A model generated the notes under the pieces. It was not told the DNA's origin, did no database searches, and saw nothing but the letters and a program-made list of their open reading frames with translations. Of a stretch of DNA of 64,000 nt, positions 9,783-23,705 are shown piece by piece. Within the stretch, counting starts at the first letter, position 1. Every line of letters starts with the position of its first letter. The stretch comes from Manis javanica (taxonomy: Eukaryota; Chordata; Mammalia; Pholidota; Manidae): contig NC_133156.1 of assembly GCF_040802235.1 (NCBI RefSeq), positions 184,152,351 through 184,216,350 on the forward strand, in the 5' to 3' direction. A program made the position numbers and the translations under genes.

Positions 9783-10249
9783 AGCAACGCGGTTCCCAGC
9801 CCAGTCATTGCTCAGTTCATTATCAGATTAGAGAAAGCAAGAACCATTCTTTCCCGAAGCTCCCTTCTCTGCTCTCCTCGAATGTTTGCTGAAAAAATTT
9901 CTGAGCTAAATTATAACCCAAGAGGGCTGTTGCAGAATTAGGGAGAGCAGGTGGAGATGAGAAATAACCTATATGCAGAGGTTAAGAAATTTATGGATTT
10001 TGGGGGCATGGGGACAGGGATTTGGCATTACCTTCACCATCATCAGGAAATCTATGGAAGGAGAAGGGTACCAAGCGGCCTTCCAACACTTCTGCATTCG
10101 GCAGATGCAAATAACATTGTCTACTCCCACTCTTGGCACACAGGCGATAATCAGAGTAAAATAAGCAGCGAGGGAATAATTTAAAGTAAAAAAGAAATAA
10201 CAAAAGGCCAGCCTAGGGTTCTTGTGTAGACGGGTGTTAGTGCAGGTCA
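9783..10249. other. Unique-looking sequence between purine tract and CpG island
   Basis: There is no assignable repeat and no supported exon. Overlapping short frames on both strands (9951-10256) are mutually exclusive and have no recognisable product. Confidence 0.35.
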
Positions 10250-10699
10250 GGGCCACTCAGAGCTGGGCCAATTAAGGGTCACCGTCGGTAGACGAGCCCC
10301 AAAGTTTGGGCCGGGGCCAACGGGTTAGTCTCCAGATATCCTAGGATCTGACCTGCACACACGCTTTAAGTTCCACGGGGTTTGAGTCTCGGATTCCCAG
10401 ATGAGACATCGTCCTTTTTAGCGTTCTCACAACACCTAGCTCGGAGCTGACCCCTGGGCCAGTTGCCGGTAACATCTGGGTGTAAAAGCAGCTTTTGAGG
10501 TTGGGGGCGGAAGGGCACTTATTTTATTTATGTTAGGGTTGGATTGCGGATGTGGCCTGTACCAACTATTAACAAAAATTTCCCGATCACCCTCTATCTT
10601 CCACCTTCTGTCCAGGTGACGGCGGTACGCCACGCCGGAGCTGCTAGTTGCTAAGCAGTTAACCGAGTCCTTCAGGTGTCAGCCTCCATCCGTTCGGAA

Positions 10700-10725
10700 A
10701 CCACAACCCCCAGAATCCTCCGTGC
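10700..10725 (+). promoter_or_regulatory. ZNF143/Staf-like motif 1
   Basis: The core CACAACCCCCAGAATCCTCC fits the ACTACAATTCCCAGAATGC-type SBS motif with some mismatches. It is one of three such sites within 275 bp. Confidence 0.5.
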
Positions 10726-10907
10726 AGGGACGTCAAGCCGCAAATAAGATAGCTCCAGAAGGTTGGAACATGCGGCAAGGTGGAAACCCTAGTCCCTAGC
10801 AGTTTCTTTACAGGATGTTTAAAAACCGAATCCCCATAAATGCGCCACCCTACTAACTACCTTCGAAGCCAAAGAGGCCACCGCCGTCAGCATTTCGTTC
10901 CTCCAGT

Positions 10908-10929
10908 GGCATCCTGGGAGTTGTAGTCC
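10908..10929 (-). promoter_or_regulatory. ZNF143/Staf-like motif 2
   Basis: On the minus strand it reads GGACTACAACTCCCAGGATG, a very good match to the ZNF143/THAP11 promoter element. Confidence 0.75.
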
Positions 10930-10947
10930 AGCCGCGGGGCTGCGCCG

Positions 10948-10972
10948 AACTACCTTTCCCATTGTGCCATGC
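10948..10972 (+). promoter_or_regulatory. ZNF143/Staf-like motif 3
   Basis: AACTACCTTTCCCATTGTGC followed by CATGC matches the extended ZNF143 element, including the downstream CATGC half. It faces motif 2 with about 18 bp between them. Confidence 0.65.
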
Positions 10973-11121
10973 AGGTCGGGCGATATCAACGTTCTTTTCC
11001 AAAACTCTCTCCGCACGGAGACCCCCTTTCCCTAGTCCTCCTCTGTGTGACCACTCCTTCCTGTCAGTCGCGAGCGAGACGGGGCCTCGGAGGACCCGGG
11101 ACCCGCGCCGCCCCAAGAGAC

Positions 11122-11147
11122 ACTTCCGGCGGCGGTTCACTTCCTGG
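11122..11147 (+). promoter_or_regulatory. Tandem ETS-family motifs
   Basis: ACTTCCGG (11122-11129) and CACTTCCTGG (about 11139-11147) lie 17 bp apart in the CpG island. This arrangement is typical of GABP/ELK-type promoter sites. Confidence 0.55.
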
Positions 11148-11614
11148 TTGGGTGGATGGAGCTGGGCGGGAGCGCGCGCGGGGGAGGGGCGGCGGGTCAG
11201 TCTCCGCCTGGCGCTCCGGGGATCAGCTGGCTGGCGGGCGCCGAGCGCGGCCCCGGCTCTAGCTGCAGCGCCGCCTCCTCTCCGCATCGCAGGCCGGGCC
11301 GGCGGCCGTGACAATGTTGCGGGGCTGGTAGCTGGTAACTGGGTGCCGGCCGCCGAGCCGACTCAAGTGGGTGCCGCCGGGATGCTGCCTCGCAGGGCTG
11401 CGGGGAGACCAGGGCGGAGGAGGAGGCAGTGCTCGGCTGGGTTAGCACAGCCCTAGCGGCCCGAATGCCTCCTTTTTCCGAGCCCTGTGCATAGGGATCC
11501 CGGTTTCTGGGGCCAGGGATTCGTTTTCAACGCTAGGGTTTTTCTTGCTAAGAAAATGCATGAAGCGTTTCCCCAGGATGAAGGCTTTTGCTACCCCAAG
11601 GACTCAGCAGTTGA

Positions 11615-13929
<2,315 letters not shown>

Positions 13930-14240
13930 CCACATTTGTTTATTATTTTGTCTGTTCAACAAACCAGTTATGAGTGTATGATGTGCCAGGCACTGCAGTA
14001 GGCTCTGAGGAGATGACATGAAACTAGACGTTGGAGTTTACAAACTATTTTGAGAGATGGGAAAACAGCCAGTTAAAATAAAGTGATATATGCTGTCTTG
14101 GAGATAAGCTGAGGGTGCAGTGGCCCCAGTTTTAGAGAGTCCATAATTGCTTTCTGCAGGAAGTGACTGACTGAAGAATGAGTAGGAATTATCCAGGTGT
14201 GGAGACAGCATATACAAAGACTCACAGTAGCAAGAGAGTC
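13930..14240 (-). repeat. L2 LINE 3' region, minus orientation
   Basis: TGATGTGCCAGGCACTGCAG at 13980, followed by diverged body sequence including 'GAAGTGACTGACTGAAGAAT', is the L2 3' end read in reverse. Confidence 0.65.
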
Positions 14241-14519
14241 TTGTGTAAAACTGAGTCTGGCAATGTTGCCTTCGTGTTATGTTGACTGTAATTGAGTTTG
14301 TTGTGGCTGTTGAGAAAGTATGTAGCTATGTAAGAGCCAGTATTCAAAGTATTTGTGTAGCATCTACCCAGTACAGAAGCACTACTAAGTTCTGAGAGGT
14401 ATACAGGGAGGTCTGAAATGTGATGTCCTCCTGTAAGGAGCAGTCAGGGAGTTTGGAAAGACAAGGCAAACATTTACACGTACAATAGCATGGGGGCCAG
14501 CGCTGTTTGTACAGTCAGG

Positions 14520-14845
14520 CAGATCAAGCTTCAGGTTCTGGATCTGTTCTTTACTAGCTGTGAAACCTTGGATAAAGCATTTCACACCTCACTGTTTCCC
14601 TATGGCAGTGGTTCTCAAAGGGTGGAGCCTGGATCAGCATCATTTGGGAGCTTGTTAGAAATGAAATTTAGGCTTCACCTTATAAACCATGGGTATGAGC
14701 CCTGAACAAGTTCCTGGAGAGATTCTGAGAAAAGCTAAGGTTTGAGAACCACTGCCCCACAGAATGGCCTTGAAGATTAAATGAGGCAATGTATATAAAT
14801 TATTTGACCATTTTTAGGTGTTCAGTAAATGGCAGCCATTATTTA
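14520..14845 (+). repeat. MIR SINE interrupted by MER5A
   Basis: The MIR head and middle (TTACTAGCTGTGAAACCTTG, 14552-14571) stop at 14605 and resume at 14755 (AGATTAAATGAGGCAATGTA at 14774, AGGTGTTCAGTAAAT at 14816). Confidence 0.8.
14606..14754 (+). mobile_element. MER5A hAT-Charlie DNA transposon relic
   Basis: Terminal inverted repeats CAGTGGTTCTCAAAG and TTTGAGAACCACTG bound a 149-bp element with GGATCAGCATCATTTGGGAG inside. The flanking 8-mers CCCTATGG and CCCCACAG are consistent with a diverged 8-bp target duplication. It is non-autonomous and ancient. Confidence 0.9.
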
Positions 14846-15999
14846 CTAGCAATGTTAAAGATTATATCAGATGTAAGTACAGTTTAGGGGGAGTTGTGGG
14901 GCGGGGCACAGTGTGAAGGCTAGTTTGGCTGCAGCAATCCTTTCCTCCCTGTGGGTGGACAGAGCCAGATGTTCTTTGCAGAGGTCTCCCCTTTTAAAAA
15001 AAAGGGTCAACAGATGTTTTGGGTAGCTGTGGAACTCCCTGGACTCTCTTTGCTCTGAGTCTGCAGGTGCTGATCTAGCCACCAGCTGCAGCCCGACTTG
15101 TCTGAGGATGAGGAGGGTGGTACATTGGGTACCAGGGAAGGGTCTAGGCAGTTCCGGGAGGGGTGGTGGGCGGGGTTCAAACAGGTTGGGGGAACATGTT
15201 ACCACCACATCCCACTGCTCATCCCTTTCTCCCTAACATGGGTATCGGTCTATGCTTTACAGTGAGGAATTGTAGGAGCCTCAAGGAGGAGGCGCTGGAG
15301 TAAGATGAAAGAATGCTTGAGCTGCCATCTCTCCGTCAGCAGCAGCTGTCAGCCCTGCCTGCCTCATGTCACTAACTAGTCCAGCTGGGGCTTGTTTGTC
15401 TTAGGGACGTGAAGGCTGAGTTGACGTGAAGGCTGAGTTCATGTGAAGTCCTGAGTTCAGAGGCTGTCTCTCAGTTGGGTGCAGGCGGGGATATTTTCTC
15501 TGGTTTTCTCAGTGAAGATGCCATGAGAAGATGCTACATCATGTCTGATGTGAGGGCATGTGATGTCAAGGGAAGATTTGGTTTAAGCTTCCAGAATGAG
15601 CTCAATAGGAATATTGGAACCTTTCTGAAAGAATGACTGGGAAGCTGTGCTTTTATCATACTTCCTTAGCTACATAAGACCTTATGTTTAAGCTTTGAAC
15701 AAGAAATAAATGTTTGTTGAAAAGCTGCTGTGTCTAAGACAACATTCCAGAACTGCATCTATGTAAGGTGGACCATGTGGCCCTTCAGAACAGTTTCCTC
15801 ACCTACACTAGAGGAATCCAGGTCTCAGGCTAATGAGAACTAGTGAGTAAGTCTCCTTACCAGTAAACTTTGACAGTTTTTCCTACCTACAGTGCAAAGT
15901 AGTGGTGCTTAAAATGTATGTGACACTGCCTAAAAAACCAAACCAACAGACATACAATGATAAAGTGTTGGTGGCATCAGCATGATGCATGCACGTATT
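14846..15999. other. Intron stretch with a small 17-bp tandem repeat
   Basis: GACGTGAAGGCTGAGTT occurs twice in tandem (15406-15439) with a third degenerate unit to 15457. I assign nothing else. Confidence 0.45.
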
Positions 16000-16400
16000 A
16001 TTCAGTGAGGTTTGTTGGTACCTTCTTGTGGCAGACACTGTATGAAGTTCTAAAACTATGAAGATGAATGGGGGTTGGACCCAGCTCTCATGGAGCTCAT
16101 AGACCAAGAAATGACCCTGAGATAAGTATCCTGCACATAGCATGACTCTCGGTGTATAGTAGGTGGTAAAAAGATGTGAGCTGATAAAGAGAAAGGGCCT
16201 GGGGGTGAGGTTTACAGATAAAGTGCAGGTTGAACAGGAATAGAAATTGCCCAACAGATGTTCCAGAAGAGGGTTACTCAAGGCCTTCCAAGCAGAGGCA
16301 GTAGCATGTACAGAATTGTGGTGAGGAGAAACAGAATGAAGAGTTCCAGGAATACTGACTAGTCTAGTGTTACCATTTTGGTTGGCATAGATTTTCCTTC
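16000..16400 (-). repeat. L2 LINE, minus orientation
   Basis: CTCTCATGGAGCTCATAGAC (16086), AGATGTTCCAGAAGAGGGTT, and 'AAGGCCTTCCAAGCAGAGGC' follow the reverse-complement L2 3' order. A 198-codon minus-strand open frame (15883-16479) covers this L2 and is not a gene. Confidence 0.7.
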
Positions 16401-17494
16401 CATAATCAGGGAAAGAAGGACCCGGAATGGTAGAAAGAAATTCTTTTACATTTGCTCCCAGGCTGTGCCTGCTGCTCACTTTCTTCAGTAGCCCTGGGCC
16501 TATTGATCAAGTACTGAATTGCTATCCAGTAGGCCCCGCTCCCCCGTCTGTGCCTCAGCCCTGTGCTAATTGTGGGGCAAAGGCATGGCTAGAGTCTGGT
16601 GAAGAAATAATCCTGAAGGTTCAAGAGAGGCAAGAAGGTTGAAGCAAAGCAGGTTGGGGTAGTGAGATGCCCAGTGTTACAAAAAGGAGTAGACGGGAGA
16701 TAATGAGGATGTTTGATGAGAGCAGAAGCTATGTTGAAGAGAAAAGAAAAGGAGATAATGTCATGGAGAGCTTTTGTGCCAGGCAGAGAGGTGGTTATAA
16801 GCACCAAGGTCTTCTCTTGACACAAACACCAATTTGATCCCTCCCACTTCAGATGTCTTTACCTGCTGGGAAGTCTCGTTTTTAGTGGCAACTGCAGATT
16901 TTCAGGGGGTGGTTTGTGAATGGTGTCTTCCTGGCTTCAGGCATGATGATGGTTATAGCTTTGCTATATATAGCTAAATCTAGAATTCAGAAATAAATCC
17001 AGAATAAGCAACTGCATGGTCAAAGCCCTTCCTTTGGTCTTTATAACAAAGTCACTCTTACTTCTTGAGAGACAAAGAGAAAGAAATACTTTCACATGGG
17101 TTTTGAGTGAGAAGCATGACAGAAGTCATGCACTTGTACCTCAGTAGCTAAAACTGCATGTAGAGTACACATGAAAAGCTTGATAAATATTAACAAAGTA
17201 CATATGAAAAAATATTACTGCATCAGAGTAGTCATTTTAACTTGCAGTGTTTGAAAGGGGACTACCACCACCATCTGCCTTGATCTTGTGCTCTTCAGAG
17301 GATAATGCTTTCTGAGCCTGCTTAAGAAATAACTGTGATAGCTGTGATAGCTGCATCTGAAAGAGCCAAACTGCTATTGAAGTAGCATCTAGCCCTGTGA
17401 AGTGGCAGAATAGCCTTCAGCCTACTTTTCTGGAGCCCCCTTTTGGTGTGGTAGAGGGAGCCTTACAGTATAAACTGGGAGGTCAGGGTTCCTG
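16401..17494. other. Intron stretch, nothing assigned
   Basis: There is no recognisable exon, RNA gene or repeat family. 16650-16800 looks L2-like (purine-rich minus-strand style) but is too diverged to call. Confidence 0.35.
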
Positions 17495-17890
17495 GGTTCA
17501 TTCATTGCTGCGTTCGGTAACTGTTAACCAAGCACTCACTAGGTGCTGGACATAATGCAGTGATAAATACAAAAGGGTGCTCCCTGGAGGAACCGAACTC
17601 ACACTCAGAACTTTAGTCACATGAGCAAATAGCTGTAGGTGTTGTAATGGAAGGGTGTAAAAAGGCTTGGGGGACCGGATAGGAGGGAGCAGTTAATTTT
17701 GTGGAGTGCAGAGTAGTGGGAGAAAGCTAAAGAAAGGTGATATTCAGGTATGTCTTCAACCATGAGAACTTATTACTAGGTGGACAAGGTCAAGAGAGCA
17801 TTCTAGGCAGAGAGAATAACATGGCTAAACACAGATGCAGGGAAGTGCACTGCTTGCTGGAAGCTGTATGTTTTGAGAAAGCAGTAATCT
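17495..17890 (-). repeat. L2 LINE, minus orientation
   Basis: CACTCACTAGGTGCTGGACA (17532), 'AGTGATAAATACAAAAGG' and, further on, 'AGAGCATTCTAGGCAGAGAG' (17796) are the L2 3' region in reverse. Confidence 0.7.
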
Positions 17891-17904
17891 ACTAGTGGTC
17901 CAGG

Positions 17905-18060
17905 GCTGTGCTGTCCAGACTTTCCAGAATTTTGGAAATTCAGATTATCCAAAATAAAATAAAAATTTAATTTTCTAGACACACTAGCCAGTGTAGCTAG
18001 TGCCTAAAATTTGGACAGCACAGATAGAAAATATTTCATCATCACAGAAAGTTCTACTGG
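17905..18060 (+). mobile_element. hAT-type MITE relic, family not named
   Basis: GGGCTGTGCTGTCCAGAC at the left and TTTGGACAGCACAGATAGAA plus CATCACAGAAAGTTCTACTG at the right resemble the 'CTGTCCAATAGAA' non-autonomous DNA transposon family of mammals. I am not sure of its formal name. Confidence 0.5.
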
Positions 18061-18776
18061 GGAGTGTTGGTTTAGAGCAATAATGTCTATACTTTTTGGA
18101 TAGACTAGCAATATCAGATAAACATGCAATCCCTTCTTATATGTATGCCTGTTTATTTATAAAGTTATATCCATGTCTTGCTATCACTGGCTAATATCTG
18201 AAGGCACAGTATATATTTTAAAATGAAGTTAATCATTTATGAGAGTGGATGCAAATCCATATTTTAAATAATCTGGATAAGGTTTTGGTGAACCTCTTGT
18301 CATATCTTATTAAATTGTGGTTGTTTCTACATTGTAATGTGACTAATGAGTACAAAGGAATAGAAATGAGGCTCTGCCATCCTCTAGTTCATGGACACTT
18401 GCCTTATCTTTAATCCAAGGTTTCTTTGCAGGAATCTTTTTAAATCCCTTGTTGGTTTTATGAGGGTTAATTCATTTCAAACAAATGTAGTGAGTCCATC
18501 CACTTAACCCAGCCTGTGAACTGTAGTGCACCTCTTTACATCTCAGCCTGTCCTGTGGAGCTTCCATTCTTCCCTCAGGATTCTGTGAGATTTGTATAAG
18601 CTACATGACTGACATGGAGTGAATGGGAGCACTGGTGTAGGGTCATATATTAAACATTAATACAGATAAGATCTTATTTCTTAAGATTAAAGTTAATATA
18701 AATAAAGTTATATTTTCTTTCTATACTCCAGTGGATGATTTTGTGTGCCTCTATTTGGAGACAACTGGTCCAGAGC
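18061..18776. other. AT-rich intron stretch, nothing assigned
   Basis: No recognisable repeat or gene. Short TA-rich runs occur near 18660-18720. Confidence 0.35.
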
Positions 18777-18995
18777 AGTGGTTCTCAACCTGGGGTGATT
18801 GTCCCTAGGTGATATTTAGCAATATCCAGAGACATTCTTGATTGTCACAAGGAGGCAAATAATACTGGCATCTAGTAGGTGTAGGCCAAAGATATTGCCA
18901 AACACCCTATAGTGCACATGACAGCCCTCCTCTCTCTGCACAGCAAAGACTTATCCAGCCCAAAAAGTCAGTGGTGTCGAGGTGGCACAACATGA
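18777..18995 (+). mobile_element. MER20 DNA transposon relic
   Basis: CAGTGGTTCTCAACCTGGGG begins the element. 'TCCAGAGACATTCTTGATTG', 'CTGGCATCTAGTAGGTG' and 'TATCCAGCCCAAAAAGTCA' follow in the MER20 order. Confidence 0.85.
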
Positions 18996-19469
18996 TCCAT
19001 TGACCAATGTGTGGGGAGAGAGAGGAGAGTCAGGGATGCTCAGAAGGGTCTAATTTGCTTTGTGACTTCAGGCAAATCACTTAATTTTTAAACTCATTTT
19101 TTTCAGAATGAATGAGCCAGCAATTTTTCTTAACCTGTCCTGGTTAAAAATCTTTGTATCATTTTCTGTGTAAAGTAGCTGCTTCCAGAAATAAACCAGT
19201 AAACCGAAGAAGGTAGAATGGTAAATCTTTTAGGCTGCAGCTGAGGGAAGCTGTAAGAGTAGTCTACCATGCCTGAATGTGGATTATGAACTTTAAAATT
19301 TTCTCCCCGTATTTCCATATCTGATCAACCCCAAAGTGTGGTGAAAGCATTTTCTGACCTGAATTGCTTGTAGGGAGGTTCAGTTGGGAAGGGTTATGAA
19401 AGGGCAGCATATTATGAGAGAGGTTGTTGATGATCCTTTGTACAAGGAAGAGTTTTCAGGAAGAGTCTT

Positions 19470-19645
19470 GCACTTGCAGCTAGGGATCTTGGTTTCAAGT
19501 TCTATTTGTCAGTATGGCTTGGTGGAAGTCACTTAACCAACGTGAGTCACTGCTTCCTCATTTGTAACAAGTGTCCTTCCTACCTGCAGAGATGTCATGG
19601 TCATGAAATGAGAGGATGTAGGTACACTGTAGAGTGCATGAGTCA
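19470..19645 (+). repeat. MIR SINE
   Basis: TTGGTTTCAAGTTCTATTTG, 'GGAAGTCACTTAACCAACGT', 'CTTCCTCATTTGTAACAAG' and 'CATGAAATGAGAGGATG' follow the MIR + strand order. Confidence 0.7.
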
Positions 19646-21244
19646 GCTTGACCTGCCAGCCAGAGTAGCAAGGTTTACTGAGCACCGGGATATTCTCAGC
19701 TTTGACTGAGATGCTTTGGCAAACAGAGAAGTAGTGGAAGACTTGGCTCCTACCCTCCTGGTTGACATGATGTGATCAACACACAAGAAACAAGTGCACC
19801 CCACAAGATAATAGCTGCTAGAAAGCTGGGGTGTGTGGTACAGCCCCTAAATTCTGGAGACGCTGAGGGGAAGGAGGTCAGTGAGAACTGAAAGATTTTG
19901 TGAAGGTGAATTGTTCTTAACTGTATGTCTTTTCTCTGAAACTTCTTCTTCGAGGAACCTCATTTTAGGAACCACATAGTCTAGTTCAGCAAGTTTGCAT
20001 ATGTTATATTCTTAGTAAAGTTGAAGTAAGTAATGCAACATTTTTGGTCTCCTTTGAGGAACAAAACTGCCTACTTAAATAAATCATGGGTTCTGTGTTT
20101 ATACCCAAAGTGAAAAAGTCTTTTCATTCTATGTGATTTTGAATCCCTTAGGAATAATGAATATTAGCACATTAAGGCAATACTGGCTGCATCATTTTTT
20201 GCCTACTTTCTTGTTCCATTATTATCTTTATTATTATTAGTCTTATATTTATTTTTAATCTATTATATATACTTTAAACAATCTCAGTTCTTTGAATTAT
20301 ATGACAGTTGTTAGGGAAGAGGGGTCCTTATGAATGAGACTTCCACCAGGGCAGAGGGCATGTTCCTCAAGTTAGATCAAAGTTGAAAGAGTAAAAATTT
20401 GGGATTTCTTTTGAGGTCTGCTGTGAGTGAAGCAGCTTGAGCTGGTTAGTTTTCTTCTTGAGCTTGGAGTTAACCTTGGCAGACAATGGATGGCCGTGCC
20501 AGCTGAAGCGTTGTTACTTCTGGTTTCTGAAGAGGCAAGAGATTATCAGATGAAAGAGTCTATGACATCCTTATGTTATTACCATAGAAGGCCAAGCATA
20601 GCATTGATGTTAGATTATCATTTGTAATTACAGTGATCTTTCATCTAGGACTTCAATCCTGGAGAAAGCAGCATAATGCCATGTAATTTGTTTGGTGCTT
20701 ATTTGTAAGGACGCTTAAAGCTATTGCACTGGAACCTTTAGGGTAAGAAAAAGATTATTGTCCTTCTGGTACTAAGCATGAATTTGAGAACAAAAGGCAG
20801 ACTTTATTACCCTTTTGGGGACAGGAAGAAAGATGAGGACTCAGGCCTCATCAATTTGGGTCCTTCCTGGAGGACTGGGATGTGAGCAGCATTTACAGAG
20901 GTTGCAAGTCCCCTGCTAGTACCTTTGGCTCATCATTTTCCCTTGTCACTGAATCATTCTGGTTCACGAATGCTGATTATCTTACAGGTTGGTTAGACTT
21001 GTGTAACTTCCCCTTGCCTAGCCCTGTTGCTCAGATCTTTGTCCTCTACTAAAAGCCTGGGCATCTTGGTGGTGGGGAGTGGGCAGTGTTGAAAGAAATA
21101 ATTCCATCTGGCTTTGGCAATGAAAAAATCTTGGTTTGATTGGAAAGTGTAACTCAATAATTATTGGAGAAAACTTGATATCCAGTACTCTTTCCTCTCC
21201 TGTCCCCCTGGAACAAAGGGGGCACTATGATGTTTTCCTTAGGA
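19646..21244. other. Intron stretch, nothing assigned
   Basis: No exon, RNA gene or confident repeat. An AT-rich run (TTATTATTATTAG) lies at 20220-20270. Confidence 0.35.
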
Positions 21245-21445
21245 GAAGGCATGAGCATTGGAGGTAGGCAGCCTTTGGCTTCAATCCAGACTTGGTCCCT
21301 GTGATGTTGGGCAACTTACTAAGCTCCAGGCTTCTCATTTATAAAATGTGGGTAATACTGTGGGTGGTTGTAAGGATTAGATGCAATTATGCAAAGTGCA
21401 CAGTACTTAGTATATAGTTAACAGTCAGTAAATGATAACTCAGTG
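21245..21445 (+). repeat. MIR SINE
   Basis: GCTTCAATCCAGACTTGG, 'TTGGGCAACTTACTAAGCTC', 'TCTCATTTATAAAATGTGGG', 'TGTAAGGATTAGATG' and 'GTACTTAGTATATAGT' give a nearly complete MIR. Confidence 0.85.
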
Positions 21446-23350
21446 TTTGGGTGCATGACTTTTGTTTTTATCAGGCAATGTTTGTTTTGTGAGTTACCTG
21501 GTGGAGCCAGAGTCTTGAAGATATACCCATACCCACCCACACTCACATAGTCCAGAGCACCTGCAAGTTCCAGGATGAGGAAGACGGAGAAGAGAGAGAA
21601 TCTCAGAAAAATATTGTGGCTTGATATATCTTTTTTCCTGCTTGAAAGCTCCCTGTATCTTAGAAAAATTTCCCTAACCTGTCAAGTTGCTATTTAGTGC
21701 AATGGGAGGCTCTGTCCCTGAGGAACGTCCGACCCCTGCTGCTTATCCAATTTCAAATTCTTATGCTCTGACACAGGTCTTCTGCTTCATTCAGGCCTGT
21801 GCCTGCCTCTTCTCCCAAGTACGATGGATTTAGCTCCTTCCAATGTTTTACTTGGTGTTCCTACACCTGGAAACCCTCCGTTTCCCCACCCACCTAACCT
21901 TTGTCCTGCCAGAGAGTTGTGCTGCCACAGCTGCCCAAGGGATCTGTCTCTCCTCTTGTCCTTTGGATGCTTGCCATTCTTGACTGTTTGCCATTCTTGG
22001 CTATGTTGACTGTTTGGGCCCATAATCTCACAGTGTTAATTTGCTGTTCATCTATTTCACTTGTATCTACTTTCTAGTGTTAGATAATTCTTAGGAGGGT
22101 AGTGTATAATAAACCTTAGGTTTATTTTGTATCCACTTGAGGACTCTTTAAATTTGAACAATGTAACAGTGGTCCTGGAGAATAAATTACCTGAATGAAT
22201 TATATAATAAATCAGCACTAATTCAAATTTTCTGAGCAGGCACTAGATCCCAGACAAATTTGGGATATATAGACTTCCCTATAATATAATAGATCTGTGT
22301 TTGGAATCTGTTATAATGATAACTATCAATTTTCTAGGTTTTTGGTAAAGATGAAAGAAACCAAACAAATTGAAAGCCAAGTAGAACACCTTCCAGAAAT
22401 AATGAAAACCTCTCTGTATTGATTGGATGCATTTATGAGTACCTAACACTGTCAGTCTCTAAGGTAGAGATATAAGGTATGAGTATCTTAATTACATAAA
22501 GGAACTCCAAAACTATGTAAGTGCTATACTATGCAGATGGAGATTAGGTCAAGTATCAAAAACTCAGATATTACTAAAATTTATCTTTAAGTAAGGCATG
22601 CATTAATTTTCTAGCTCGTGGTAGTTGGCCTGCAGTAAATTAGGACAGTGATTCTCAACCTTTATTTGGGGTAGTGAGCATGGGGGCAGGGGACAGTTAA
22701 GGGAATATGTAACTGGAAAAAGCACAGACTGACCCCAGGTCCAGCCAGGAAAGGAGGGAACCTCAAAGAAGATGGGGAGTGGTGATATAGCCTATTGTAC
22801 ACTCACAGGCATACTGTAAGACTTAAGGGCTTAGGGTGGGGAGAGGACATGAGACTTTTATATTTACCAAAGAGAATATGGCTTTTAAAAGGTTCATAAG
22901 TGTGGCACTAGCAGCCCTGTTATAAATTGAACCTAGAGAGATGGTACCTAAAGTTAATCACTGTATATAGCTCTTAGAACATAGGTAGGCATTTGTTTCT
23001 CTCCGTTCTTGCTACTTTAGAGAGAAGTGAAAAAGAGGGATCATCAGGTAAGTCTTCCCTGGTGGCTTGTCCTGTGAGCTCTATGACCTTGTTGAAAAGC
23101 CAGCTCTTGGTGCCTCTCTAACCAATGATGACAATTCACTTGAGAAAAGTTACTTTTAGATAACATAGACTTTCCCACATGAAGTGGGAAATTTCTTGTC
23201 CTTTAAAATCATATCTTTAGAATATTAATATATTAATAGCATAAAGTGGGTTTTTAAGTTGTTGTCTACCCTGTAATTTTGGAGTGATTTAAAGGTGATA
23301 TGATGGAATAATGTCCAAATTCCAATAATGTCCTTATCTTTTTTGAGCAT
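21446..23350. other. Intron stretch, nothing assigned
   Basis: Mixed AT-rich sequence. A possible hAT terminus (CAGTGATTCTCAACCTTTAT) occurs at 22649, but no partner end was found. Overlapping frames at 21787-22023 on both strands are not supported as genes. Confidence 0.35.
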
Positions 23351-23369
23351 TTAACATTGTTTCCTCTTT

Positions 23370-23705
23370 AGCATCTGAGGCTCGGCTGGTCCCTTTGCCT
23401 GGAATATTCTTCCTTATGTTCTTCCCATGGCTGGCTTTCTTCTTGCCATTCAGATCTCACTTGAATTTCACCTCAGAGAGGCCTGCCCTGACCTTTCAAT
23501 ATTAGGAAACCATCATGTTTTCTTTTGCCAGGTAGCATGTGTCAACTGATTTTCATGTTTATTGTTTACCTCCACCCACAAGAATTTTATCTTCATGAAA
23601 GCAGAGACCTTGACTGACCTTGTTCATTGCTGTATCCCCAGTGCCTGGTGCAGTGCCTGGCACATCTGAGCAGCTCAGTGAAAACCAGTTGAATGAATGA
23701 GTGAG
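23370..23705 (+). repeat. L2 LINE 3' end
   Basis: CTCACTTGAATTTCACCTCA, 'GAGAGGCCTGCCCTGACC', 'TTGTTCATTGCTGTATCCCC', 'AGTGCCTGGCACATCTGAGC' and 'GAATGAATGAGTGAG' form the L2 3' end. Confidence 0.9.

Larger units (their letters stand above)
10250..11460 (+). promoter_or_regulatory. AAK1: CpG-rich promoter region of AAK1
   Basis: GC and CpG content rise sharply, peaking about 11060-11460 with many CG dinucleotides, in a window that is otherwise AT-rich and CpG-poor. The region lies directly upstream of the AAK1 first coding exon and contains ZNF143-like and ETS motifs but no obvious TATA box. Transcription probably starts at several points within it. Upstream ATGs are frequent between 11300 and 11662 (for example at 11312) but absent from 11663-11899. 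This fits a first non-coding exon spliced to 11663, or a start site close to it. Confidence 0.75.

Noticed and set aside
10853-11456. Long overlapping open frames on both strands in the CpG island (153 codons on minus, 164 on plus)
   Set aside because: High GC removes stop codons by chance. The frames overlap in antisense, have Arg/Ala/Gly-biased composition and match no protein I know.
15883-16479. 198-codon minus-strand frame
   Set aside because: It lies across an L2 relic in reverse orientation. Composition and lack of signals indicate a chance frame.
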